A stretch of 64,000 nt of DNA, from positions 656,001 through 720,000 of the forward strand of contig CAJNDS010000347.1 of NCBI GenBank assembly GCA_905221605.1. Reading direction: 5' to 3'. The position numbers and the translations under genes were made by a program. Below are positions 33,745 to 47,100 of the stretch, piece by piece (position 1 is the stretch's first letter; each line of letters opens with the position of its first letter). The DNA is from Symbiodinium natans (lineage: Eukaryota > Sar > Dinophyceae > Suessiales > Symbiodiniaceae). The notes beneath the pieces are model-generated. The model made no database searches. It worked only from the letters and a program-made list of their open reading frames with translations, and was not told where the DNA came from.

Positions 33745-36700
33745 CTGCTGAAGCCACCGGCGGAGCTCAGCCCGCCCTAGATCGTAGACTCCCTAAAGCC
33801 CCTAAAACCAAGCCCGCCGAAGCCCTAAACGGTTCAGGGTTGTGGGTTTAGGGTTTGGGGTTTAGGGCTTGGGGCTTAGGGTTTGTGGTTTGGTGGGGTT
33901 TTGCGTTTTTGGGTCTAGGGTTGTCCCCCTCCTCCCGTCCAGGCTGGATTCGAAACAGCGGAGACATTTGGGCCTCGCTCCTTGGCTTTGCAGGGCAGGT
34001 TTCGAGGGGGGTTTGGCGTTTAGGGTTTGGGGGTTTAGGGCCTTAGGCCCAGTCTTGCTGCTGGGGCTTGCTTGTCGCTTGGAGTTTGGGGTTTAGGGTT
34101 TGGGGGTTTACAGGTTACAGGGGTTTCACAGGGGGGATTACAGTGGCTACAGGGTTACAGGGCTTTCAGGGGGTTAAAGGGGGTTATGGGGTTTTCTGGC
34201 TTGTGGGTCAGGTCGTCAAGATGTTGATGTCGAGCTCGGCACGCGGCGTGTAGGTGTTCTCGGCACTGTCAATTGAACTTGGGGTTTGGGAGTCAGGGTT
34301 CATGAGGACTGGGGCTCTCGGGTGGCTCAGGAAGGGGTTTAGGGTTTAGGAATGCAGCGATTGGGGCGGCTTACTGTGTTGGAGGGTGCAGATACTGCTG
34401 TACTGGTTAACCCAATTACAACCCTTTTGGGGTACTCAAGGGGGTTGGGTATAGCTACCCTTACAATTGGGTTCTCAGTACCCTAAACCCTAAACCTTAA
34501 ACCCGACTTTTCACTGGGTTACTCAGTACCCTGAACCTCCAAGTAAGACATGCTGGCCCAGGTGGATACCGGACCGCACCGTTTGCGTTGCAGGACGGCG
34601 ATGGAAGCCCCTGACGCCCTCTATGCCCAAGCCTCCTTTGTTTAGATTGTTGCCCGGCCTAATCCTAAGCCCCAAACCCTAAACAGGTGGTGTAAGGGCT
34701 GAGCCCGGAAGCGTCCCTATCTCTTCTGCCTGCTTCGCCTGAACTCTGAAGGGCTCCCCGCGGGTCATGGGTTGAGGCATTTCAGATCTCTTGAATCCGG
34801 AGGTTTTGAGAGAAGGCTCAAAGTTGGAGGTATAACGTCGAGCTGCAGTCTCTGCCTCTTGCTGTCACAACGGTATTGTGCCGCGTTCGGACTGTCAAGA
34901 AACATGTCAGCGAAGAAAAGCGATGGCTGAAGTAGTCAGACTTGCTTGGTCACCTGCCAGGGCCATCATGGCAGCATTGTTTGCGCCCGCGGTTGGCGTG
35001 TAAAAGCCCTAAATCATGAACTCTTAGTTTACAAACTAGGGTCCCTTCTAGGGGCTTGCAAGGAGTTCCATTATAACCCCTAAACCCTAAACCCTAAACC
35101 CTAAACCCTAAACCTTAAACCCTAAACCCAAAACCCTAAACCCCTCAATCCTAAAGCCCGGATCCTGATCTTATTCTGTGTGTCGGGGATTCTGATCCCA
35201 GAAGGCGAAAGGCCAGGAGTCCCGTTAAGCCTCAAGGCCCAATCACCCTGCGACCGCGTGTTGTTCAGGGTTGTTCAGGGTTGTTAAGGGTTGTTAAGGG
35301 TTGCAAGGGGTTGTTCAGGGTTGTTGTGGGTTGTTCAGGGTTGTTAAGCTTTGTTAAGGGTTGTTCAGGGTTGTTTACAGTTGTTTTATTTTGTTTACGG
35401 TTGTTTATGGCTGGCGCGAGGATTCGGCCTCTTCGACGACATGCGACAGGAGTATGTCAATGTTCGGGAGGCCCGAAAGTTTTGGGGCTCGTCACTTCGT
35501 GGGTTTTTCGGGCTGATTCGGGCCTTGAAAGCACATTCGATACAATTTGGTGTCCAAGTTCCTTGTGAACTAAGTAAAACATATTTCGTGACATTAGATG
35601 TGCAAGTTGAGACATACTATCAATAGCAACAAAAAAGTTAAGAACGCGAAGTCCCACAAACGGCCACTTTCGCCTTCATGGGGGTAGGGAGTTTTGTTGG
35701 GTCGCGTTAGAAGTGTGAGCGATCCTGGACTGCTAAGCCCCTTAATTAAGCCCTAAACGCTACAACAAACCCTAAGCCCTGACAAACCTTAAGCCCTACA
35801 AACCTCAGACCCCAAACCCCAAACCCTAAACCCTAAACCCTAAACCCAAAACCAGAGACCAGGCAGGACTCGAGCCTCCTCCTGCCTGAAGGATGCCCAA
35901 TACGTCAGCTGCCGGCCTTGCCCGGTGGGCACTTTCTCGGAGCAGTTTGTAGACACAATGGGCGTGACTTGGAGCATGTATTCTTGGAGGGAGCCCTAAA
36001 CCCTTTAAACCCTAAACCCTACCTAAACCCTAAACCCTAAACCCTAAACCCTAAACCCTAAACCCTAAACCCGAAACCCTAAACCCTAAACCCTAAACCC
36101 TAAACCCTAAACCCTAAACCCTACACCCTACACCCGAAACCCTAAACCCTAAACCCTAAACCCAAACCCTAAACCCTATTGCCGTGAACGCTAGAGAGTG
36201 GACTACACATTTTTTTGACACTGAAGGAGTAGAGGGTGCCGCCTAAACGATGAGGAAGAGGGTTGGGGTTTAGAGCAACTCCTTCTGCGGGACCGACGCT
36301 TTCAACGTCCTAGGAAGACCCAAGCCCCAGCCGAACTCCCATAAGAACAACGCCCTCTGAATGCGAGAAGCCTACAACAAACCTTAACCTCCAAACCCTA
36401 GACTCTAAACCGGAGCTGCATTCTGTTTTGGTTTTTTGGGATGTTGATTTTAGGGTTCATATAGGCCTGCTCTGTTTTTTTACTACGAATTCCTAAATTT
36501 TTCTCTATATTTCCGTAACCCACTCAGATGACTTTCCGCTGCTCGGCCTGTCCCGCGGGCTTCCGCCAGCCTTCCGCGGCTGCTTCCTTCTGCTTGCCCT
36601 GTGCCCCAGGTGTGGTTGGGGTGGTGGTTTCGGTTCGAGTTTGGGGTTTAGAGTTTAGGGTTTAAGGCTTAGGGTTTAGGGTTTAGGGCTTAGGGCTTAG

Positions 36701-39700
36701 GGTTTAGGGTTTGAGGGTTTCGGGTTTGAGGGTTTCAGGCCTTGGGGAGGGCGGAGCCTAAACCCTTGAAACCGGCCACAAGCAATAATACGTCATTTAC
36801 AGCCCCAACGGGGCAAAGGAAGCTGAGAAGTCCTATACGCACTACACCCTAACCCCTAAACCCCTAAACCCCTAAACCCCTGAACCCCTGAACCCCTGAA
36901 ACCCTGAACCCCTAAACCCCTAAACCCCTAAACCCCTAAACCCCTGAACCCCTGAACCCCTGAACCCCTGAACCCCTGAAACCCTAAACCCCTAAACCCC
37001 TAAACCCCTAAACCCCTAAACCCCTAAACCCCGAAACCCCTAAACCCCTAAACCCCTGAACCCCTAAACCCTTAAACCCCTAAACCCTTAAACCCCTAAA
37101 CCCCTAAACCCCTAAACCCTTAAACCCCTAAACCCCTAAACCCCTAAACCCCGAAGCCCTAAACCTTAAACCCCAAACCCTCAACTGAAAACCCGGACCC
37201 TCAGCCCTCAACTCTAAGCCGAGCCAATTCTCAGAATCATGGTCCCATTTCCGGTGCCCCCCCCTCCTCTCTCGCTATGTAAATTCTTTACGCCTACTTA
37301 TTGCACTGCATTTTTTTAATTATATTCTATTGTATTGTATTACATAATATAATATAATATAATATAATATAATATAATATAATATAATATAATATAATAT
37401 AATATAATATAATATAATAATATATTATATTATACCATATTATATTATACTATACCAACATATCATATTGTATTATATCATATTACATTATCTTGTGTTT
37501 TTGTTTATTTCTGTTATCATATACTGCATGGTATTCTTCTATCTATGGATCTATCTATCTATCGATCTATCTATCGGTCTATCTATCGATCTATCTATCG
37601 ATCTATGTATCGATCTATCGATCTATCGGTCTATTTATCTATCTATCTATCTACCTATCTATCTATCTACATACGTATACAATATATAATCGAGGCCGTT
37701 TAAGCAGCACCGCCCATAGTGGTTTTATGTTAGATTCCCGTGAACCCTAAAAAGCCGTCAAAGGGCTCGAAGCCCTGAACCCTGGGTCCTTCTAAACCTT
37801 AAACCTTAAACTTCAGACCCTACTTTAGGGTCGAGGGTTGAGGCTTTAGAGGGGTCTTTATTGTTTAGGGGCTTAGGGGTTAGGGTTAAAACCCTAAACC
37901 CTAAACCCTAAACCCTAAACCCTAAACCTTAAACCCTAAACCCTAAACCCTAAACCCTAGACCCGAAACCCTAAACCCTAAACCCTAGACCCGAAACCCT
38001 AAACCCTAGACCCGAAACCCTGAACCCTAGACCCGAAACCCTAAACCCTAAACCCTGAACCCTGAACCCGAACAAAGAGGCACCTTCAAGGCGGAACGGA
38101 GCCGGGAGGAGTGTACGCCCTGCTGCCTGGCCTCCAGTGTCACACCAAAACCACTGAAAGCCTTAAAAGGCCTAAACCCTAAACCCTAAACCCTGAACCC
38201 TAAACCCTAAACCCTAAACCCTAAACCCTAAACCTTAAACCTTAAATCCTAAACTATAAACCCTAAACCCCAACTAAACCCCAAACTCCTTGAACATGAA
38301 GCTGTGTGAGGGACGGCGAAACCGAGCGTCTGAGCTGCGGACCTCAGAAAAAGGGTTTAAAGGTCCCGAAACCCTAAACCCTAGACCCTAAACCCTCCGT
38401 AAACCCTAAACCCAAAACCCTAAACCCAAACAAAGATAGGGTTTAGAGGACTTCTAGGATTTGAAGGGCTTGAGGATCAACCCAACTTTCAAACTTTGGG
38501 GGAGTCCTGCGGGTCTCATATGCTCACTTGTCTAAATTATGATCCTTCTGGGGCTACTATCATGTGGCGGCACCTGATATCTAGGGCCCCAAAAGGGGAC
38601 CATGATTTAGAGAAGTGACCCTCCGACTCCTACGGACCCCCCTCAATTTGAGGAAGCTCCTTGTTTCGGGTTTAGCGGTTTGAGGTTTGGTTGGAAGCCT
38701 CCCAAAACTTAAACCCTGCACCCCAGCCGTTCCTTGTGAGGGATCTTGTGAGGTTGAAGGTTGGTGGGCATAGGGTTTGATTTCAGGGTTTGTTGAGGTT
38801 TACAGTTGAGGGTTGGGCCTCTTGTCCCCCCCTCCGGCCCGGCCCCCCCTTCCCCCAACCCAAAACCCGAATCCTTAAACCCCGAAATTCCACCATCTTA
38901 TGAAGCAAGCCTCGAACCCTACCCGTCCACAGCCCTATAACGCCATAACGCCTGCAGCCGTGTATTATCCCTAACGCTGTTGCTCCTCTCTAAGCCGAGA
39001 AACCTATGTAAAGCAACCTAGAACCCTCCAAACCTAAAAGCCCAAAATTCTACCTTGAGAAACAACCCCTAACCCCTAACCCAAAAGGCCCTGAACCACA
39101 AGAAGCCCTAAACTCGAAAAAACCCTAAACCTCCATCCCATGGCCCCAAAACCCTAAACCCTAAACCCCAAACCCTAACCCTCAACCCTCAACCCTCAAC
39201 CCTCAACCCTAAACCCTCAACCCTCAACCCTCAACCCTCAACCCTAAACCCTAAACCCTAAACTCCATGAGGCTCCTTCGGGACCTTCCAGGACCAGACC
39301 GGTGCACAGGAGTGCCAGCCGTGCGCGAATGGCACCACCACGCCGCCCGGGCACCAGTCCCTACTGGTTCGGGGTTTAGGGTTTAGGGTTTGGGGTTTAG
39401 GGTTTAGGATTTAGGGCTTAGGGGTTTAGGGTTTAGGGTTTAGGGTTTAGGGTTTAGGGTCTAGGGTCTAGGGTCTAGGGTTTTGGGTTTGGGGTTTAGG
39501 GTCTAGGGTCTAGGGTACAGGGGCGAATAAGGGCATGAGGTATCCTATGGAATCCCTGTAAGGCTTTCTTTTTTTAAATATCCGGACCTCACTTGACACC
39601 TAAATGTAGTTGAATCTAAACCAGGAGCGTACAGCGAGTGACGACTGAGGGACCTCGGCCCTTCGTATTCTGTAGCTGCCGTTGACGAAATAAAATTGCC

Positions 39701-42700
39701 ACATGCACAGATACGGGCACGTCGCCTCCCTGTCCCTTGCTTCCGGGTAAACACCACCAGACTGGGCACGTACTCAATCACCGGTGCATTAGGCTCTTCC
39801 GCCAATTTGTCCAGCTTTTCTTGAGTTGTTGGTTCCACCACCTCCAACTCTTTAACCAAAGATGTCACCTCGTCTGACAATGATTCCCTCCACTTTTCCA
39901 GCTCTTGCATGGCTTCTTGTGTAGGAATTGTTTTTGTTTGCAGGAACTCAACCTCCTCTGCTGCCTCAAGCGCGGTATTTTCTTGCACCATTTGCTGAAC
40001 TTGAGCTGCTTTGACCAAAAACTTCGAGAGCTGTTCCTCGGTTCTTTTTGCTTTAACCAGCCATTCTCTAGTCTCTGATCCTTTTTCCCCATTCGACTCA
40101 TTGGCCGATCCATGAAACTCGCTCGTCCAAAACGCAACATTCCTGTTCAGCAATTAGGCGTCGAATACTCAAATGCTCCTCTAGAGCCCATTGGTGCGCT
40201 TCGAGCACAGCATAGTCGACTTCCTCCGCAATGTCGTCCAGCGAGGTCTCTTTCAACGTCATTTTTAACCATTTCCTTTCTCCACCTTCTTCAGCTTGTG
40301 GTTCCGGAAGAGGAAACTTACATTGGAGAAGATAGCACCTATCCTTGTAGCTCAAACGCTCCATAAAAACAGGTGTGTACCCTGTCAAGGATACCCTGTT
40401 CCCTTTCCAAGGCATAGGACCATGCAATTTTCTCGGAAAGAACGACATGAAGTTCCAGTGGATATCAGCCAATTTTCCAGGCAAGACTTTCTTCCCATAG
40501 GATTGCTCCACCACTTCAGCTCCTTCCTCTAAAGCCTTTTCATCCTCAACCCACAGCTGACCATCCTTATAGTCACCAAAGCCACACACATAATTGCAGC
40601 AATGCTTTTCATTGTGACCATCCCTATGCAATGATACCGGAGCATTGCATGAGATCTGAAGAGCAGAAAATTTGGCTTCAGGATTGTGGTGCCTCACAAA
40701 TGATGCCAGGTAACGACATAGCCATGGCCTTCGATGAGTCTCTTTTGTATTTCCGCACACTCCGCCATGAGTATAATGGCCCAACACCAGAGCTCGCGTA
40801 CTTGTGCACCAATTGTTGATACCACCTCTCCGATTCACCCTCTTTGGGTATACAATCCCTTCCAAAAACTCCTCACAGTCCACGTAATCGTACATAGACC
40901 TTTCATACATTGACTTGGCTTTTTGTTCTTCTTTTTCCAACTGTGTTCCATCCTCGGCAGTCTCACTTTTGCAGACCAAATAAGCATCTTCATAGTTGTT
41001 TTGCAGTATACATGTACAAAGAGCACAGGTAGAACATTCCTCCAGTAGACGTGTAGGCAAAAGCTTTTCTTCAACCTTGAACTTTGGCTCAAGCACTGCG
41101 TAAAAAGTGCGTCTTGCATCTCTAAGTTGAGTTTGCACTCAAACAACTGGTTATCAGCCGTACCCTCCGGGGTACGAGCTGCGGCCTTCACATCCTAAAC
41201 TTCCTTCCGTATCTGGTGAGAGTTCGGCCGTAGGTAGCAACCTGAGCCATTGCTGCCTCCTTGCCTCACTCCCAAACAACCCCAACTGCTGTCTGTATCC
41301 TAGCGATCGCGTCCTGCGACCTAGGTAGCACAGTATCTTGGTGAACGACAAGTCTTGCCTCCATACCTGAATCTCCGAAAGCCTAGCGCTCGCATCCTGC
41401 GACCTAGGCGTGCAACACTGTGTGACCCGAAGTGGAAGTGGTAAGAGCCCGCATTCTGGATTGCTCCCACTGCCCAACACAACCTTCCAAACTGCTTGTG
41501 ACGTCCACTCAGATTAACTTTGCTGCAAAGACACCGTGCTCGACAAACCAAACGCTCCGACCTCAGATTTCCGGGTACTGACTTAGTGATCGCGCGCCGC
41601 GACCTAAGTGTGGGATAGCCTCCCGCCTCTTGTCACGTCTCGACTCAGAGCTGGCTCGAGTTAGCGTTGGGCCCAGTCTACTGCCTAGGTCCTGCGTTGT
41701 TGTAATCACGGATTCTGGGAGTGGGCGTCGCCAGCGCGGCGGCAAAAGTGGCCGTCGCGACCACAGACGTGAGGTCTTGTGGACATTTACCAGCGAGCGA
41801 GACACAATTGCACAGCTGCGCGATCCTTCCGAGCTTCAGCTCCGTATCCTACACTTCTGCACTCGTGCTGTCGAAGCCTCCAAGGGCCGCGAACTGTGGG
41901 ATTTCGAGGACTCGAGGGCTTTCGCTGATCATTTGGGTATTGAGGAAGACCTCCGCGCAGCTTTGTTTGACCCGGACCCCGTTGCTGGTGTTGCCGTGAG
42001 CGCGTGGCCACAGCCATCGCAAGCTCCTGAGGACCCTTGTCTCGCAAGAACCAACGCTCCTGAGTTTCTGCAAGGTCCAGTAAGAACCAATCTGAGGAAC
42101 AGACCCCCTACTCCACCTCGTGCCAAGGTACGCCTGCGGTCGTCGTCCTCCTTGCACAGGTCCCGATCTCCATCGCGCTTGCTGGGCCATCAGCCCCAAC
42201 GCGTCCTACTGGCGATTGACTTCCACCAAGTGTTGGACAAGTGCTGGGCTGACACGCGCTCATTTCTGCGTGATCTGCAAGCGTATCATAATCCCAACAT
42301 CGCACTAGAGCTTGTGATCTTATCCTACTGCGGCCACAAGCGAAGGGTCGAGACTCGAGGGACTTTGCGAAGGGAGCTCGTTCAGCCGATCCGCGCGGAG
42401 TTCACTGATCAACCCACCGGTCCTCTTGGCAAGGCTAAGCATCTGCAGGCTTGTGCTCAGGCAGAAGGGTTCGACCACGTTGGATTGCTTGACGATAGGG
42501 ACGACATCACCTCCGAGTGTGAGACCTACGGTTTCAAGCCCTTCCTTGTCACCCCACATCTGTATCTGACGCAGTTGTGGCCGCGAGTCAGGTCTTGGCT
42601 GAACAGCTTGGCCCAGTAAAGAGCGCTGTGCTGCTTCACACACTGCTCGTTCGCAAGTGCGACGGCAGTGAAACCCAGAACACCACCCACTGAGTTTCTC

Positions 42701-44069
42701 GTGCCCATAGTCCTCCCAAATTCTTTGGTTGAGTAGACTTGGCCCTAGGAAAAACCTACCCAAAATCACGTTTCGCGCAATTCCCTACATCCTAAACCCA
42801 TTCAAGGCACCCGAACACGCGTGCTGAGGGTTGAGCTTTGGTGCCTATTTGCTCGTTCGCTAAGCGACAGCAGAAATACACCAATAATCCCCACATTTGC
42901 CTAGTGTTTTCCAGGCATTCACAACGTTGAATCTACTTTCAGCCCCAGACTTGCTCGGATAAGCCTTTTGAGCTCGTTCATATGGCGTTTTCCCCGCCTG
43001 ACACGAGTGAAGAATCTTCCTTGCAGTTCACAAGTAGTGCCAGTGCTGAGGATTCGCGCATGGTGGCTCTTCCCGCTGCGGTAGGCCAATCCGCACGTTC
43101 TGAGTCTTCAAGCTCACAGGGTCCTGGGAAAAGGGTGATAAAGGTACACAACGCAAAGAGACAGGGCAGTAGATCTAGCAGTGTTGAGAGGTTGGCACTT
43201 GCTCCCGCTGCCTTGGCCCCACCGTACGCATGCGTGCGTCGTGAGGCGTCCCCATCCCCAGGAACCCCAGCTCCAGCAAGTGGACCTTGCTCATCCTCAG
43301 GCTTTCACTCAGTGCCGAGTGTCAATCTGGTTAAGCATCAGGAGTTGCATCAGGAGCTTCACCAGCATTTGCATGTTGATGTTGATGTTGATGCTCAGCG
43401 TGTCGCAGATGAGGCACGCCGCGTTGTGCAACATGTGCAAGGCCAGGCACAGCTTGAAGTTGAGCGCGTGCAGGGTCAGGCGCAGTTACACGCGCAAAAC
43501 GTTGAGACTCAGGCCCAAAGGCATGTCCAAGAGGTGGAGGCGCAAGCCCAGCGCGTTGTAGCGAACACGCAAAGCCAAGCCAGTGAATACGCGCTGCATG
43601 CTAGGGACGCTGTTTTACAAGCAAACCGCGAAGTTGAGATGCTTAGGCAACAGCTACAACAAAGAAATGAGATGATTGACCACTTGTCGCGCGAAAACGC
43701 TCGCATGCAAGCCAACAATGGCGCGGAACATGCCTCGCCAACTGCCTGTAGACCCCCTGTGCTGCCTATGCCTCCTGCGTCGGTTCATTCTCCATCGCAA
43801 GCCTCTCATGCAGAGTCCCAGGGCTCTGTTGCGTCAGAACTGCGAGATGAGCTGCGAGAGGAGCTCCGTCAGAGTAGGGATAAGATGCACGAAGCTGTAG
43901 TCACAATGACGCAGCAAGTAGGTGAGGCCATGCAATCCATGCAACAGCAAATCAACGTGCTCTCAGCGCAAGTTGCGAGATCATCACAGCAGTCCGTCAT
44001 CGGCGCAACGCCTGCCGCTTCCACTCATGCCTCTCGGGCGTTCGCGTCAGGCGACCCCGATGATGACGA

Positions 44070-44102
<33 letters not shown>

Positions 44103-47100
44103 CGATGATGACGAAGATGACGATGACCGCGACTTTGGTCTAGGTGCCGGTGCTTCTGCCAGTCCTGGAGGCTCGCCGCCCGCGAGCTCCAGCGCGGCTG
44201 CCGGAGCCATGCCCAGCGAAGACCAAGTCTATAAAAACAAAGACCTTTCGGGAGTGACCATCCCGACGCTCCCCACTGATGCTGCCAGTTTCAGGGGTTG
44301 GAAGAACTCCCTGATTGCAAAGCTAGCTTCTCTTGACCGAACTGGAAATGGTGTTATCATGAGGTGGATACAGGAAGCCTTTCAACCTTCGACGCTTGTG
44401 TTGCAAACTGCCCTGGAGTCGTCATCAGGTGGTCTGCCGCGTCTAGACGCGTGGATCGCGGGTCAACTTGGCGAGCCAAAACACATGCATGGCGAGATCG
44501 GGCTTCGCTTCCAGTCCTACCTTGAGAAAACCCAGATCCTTTCTGTCCCGCTTCGCGGCAGGATGATGCTCCACGAAGTTGCAAAATCCTTCGCGTTAGA
44601 CCGCATGAGAGGGGCGAACCTGACACAGCAGGCTCTCCTGGAGTTACCGCTTGACTCCTTCAGCCAAGCAGACTTGCGAGCTTTCTTCCACAAAGTGGAG
44701 TACATCCTCAACAGCATCCCTCCGGATTCGCAGCCGTCTGAGCAGACAAAGTTTGTGTTCCTGTACGAGCGCCTGAAAAGGTGCAATGGGATGAGACGGC
44801 ACATAGACAGGATCCGTGACTCAGCGCTGACCTCAAAGCGCAGATCCTTCGCGTGGCTTTGGCGTAGGTTTGGGGAGTACTTAGACGAGTTAAGGGAAGA
44901 TGCCAACCAAGATTCCATTCGCAAAGCCTGCAGCTGCCAAGGCTGCTGCGGTGCCAAAGGCACCTCCTCCGACAAAGCCGGAAGTTCCAGGACAACCAGG
45001 GCCTAGACAACCGCCGCCCAAGAAGCCACCAAAGGGTGCTGCCAAAGGCGAGGGCAAAGGTGACAAAAAGGCCAAAGGTCTAGGGAAGGACAAGGAGCAA
45101 CCGAAGGCTGCCCCTAAGGCAAAGTACAAAGCACCTTGCTTGTTTTATCCCACGGGGTCATGCACCAGGGGGGAAAACTGCCCATTTTCGCATGACATAC
45201 CTGAAGCTGCCCCGCCCAAAGCCAAGGACAAACCTCAGGCCAAGGGAGGAGCTGTGCCAAAGGCGCCGTCAAAGACCACTGCAGCTGCCGTTGCATTTGC
45301 TTCAGTCCCGTCGGCATCCTCAACGCCGATCTTCTCCGCAGTCGTGCGCGCGTGCACCGCGCCGCTGCGTGCCATCACCAGAGTTCTTGCCCTCGTTAGT
45401 CCTGTGACGCAGTATGCCTTACCTGCAACTGTCACCGCTCCTGCCCTGCAATCGTCCGTCATCGCGCCGGCCACCTACGAAGTAGAGTGGATTGCAGACT
45501 CTGGTGCTGGCCGTGGTTTAGGGAGCACCGAGGCACTCATCTCCGCTGGTATACCTGCTGAGCTCGTTCATGACAACCTCACCACGTCAGCAGACCCCAT
45601 AGAGTTCGCTACTGGTGGTGGACGTCGCTCAGGCAACGTGACCGTTGGACTTGAGGGCGACATGTTTGGCCACAGCAACACATACATGTTGAAGAGTTGC
45701 CCGCTAGTACGATCGCTTGGTGAAATTGTCGAACAAAACCAAAGACCCTTTGTGTGGTTGCCCGGTTGCTTGCCATACTTTGCATCGTCGGCGGAATCGA
45801 TACAGGTCTCGTGTGATGAGTCTGAACGCACGTATGCTCACAGAATTGAGGAAAACGTTCCCATCTTCAAGGAAAGGATCCAAGTAGTTCCTGGTTTAGC
45901 CGCAAGTGCTTCATCAGTACCTGCTCCTGCGCCGCTCGCTTTAGGCGACGCGCCACCTGTCAGAGCGCCACCTGAGCCCACAGATCATCCATCTGATGCA
46001 GACTCCGAAGGAGGTGTAGACGAGATGTCTGAGGAACTGAAGCGAGCTCGGTCGGTTGAGCATAGGTTGGCGCATTTCCCTAAAAGCTTGCACTGCCCAG
46101 CTTGTAAGATTGCAAAATGTTATCGCAAGCGCATTGTCCGCTACCGCGAGGATCCTCTTGCTGATAGGGGACTTGATCCTGTAACGTCTTTCGGTGAGCG
46201 GATCGCCGTCGATTTCATCGTTGTCAGTCGGTCTGCAGAACTCACACCTAAACGTCCCACCGCTGAGCATTACGTACTAGTCATCCGGGATGAATTTTCC
46301 GGGTTTCTCCAGGGCACGCCTGTCACGTCCCGTGACTCTGCCAAGGTTGCAGCGCAGATTCGTAAGTTCCTCGGACCTCGCGCTGCTACAAAAACCATCG
46401 TATGCAAAGCAGACAACGCCAAAGAGTTCGAAACAGCGGCGGCTGAACTCGGTATTCTCTTGGAAACATCGCTTGAAAACTACTTCCCGCACAACGCGAG
46501 TCTTGAAAGAGACGTACGCACATACCAAGAGGCTGTCAGAGCGACTCATATAGCTGCTGGCTTCACCATGTTCCCAGAGCTATGGACCGTCACTTGTCAG
46601 TATGTGTCTGTGTCTCTCGCGCTGTCCCGTGCGCAGCCTGAAAACGCCGACGAAGTCGAAGAGGCTGCAAAGCCCACCAGATTCGAGGCCATTTCTGGCG
46701 AAGCATTCACCGGCCCAAAATGGTTACTTGGTCAATTGGTCTTTTACCGGGTTGCTGATAAGGATAAGATTCCTAAGTTTGCTGGATCTTGCTTGCCTGG
46801 AATATTTGCTGGATGGCGACTTGACTATGGTTGCAGATACAGGGGGGTAGTACTTGTGCTGGACTATGAGAAACTAAAGACCAGAGCGTCTGGTTTCCAG
46901 AGCCTTATCGCCCTGCCTCAAGAGGAGGTAGTCGTTGATGGCCCCTGCAAACTGCCCATACATGCCGCGCAAGAAGATTCACTGGCAAAATTTTCGACCG
47001 AAAGGCTTGAGGACATACCAGCTATCTCAATTCCGTTTTCAGAAGGGCCTATCATTCTTCCAACGTCAAAGAGGGCTGAGTATATCACACTTGATCGAAT

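Noticed and set aside
33376-33780. 134-aa ORF as a complete gene
   Set aside because: Its C-terminus is the (GA)n microsatellite; only the first 115 bases behave as an exon.
40994-41148. 155-bp repeat as a very long target duplication or recombination scar
   Set aside because: The true duplication TTCAT lies just outside both copies, and the repeat has inverted ends, so it is an LTR.
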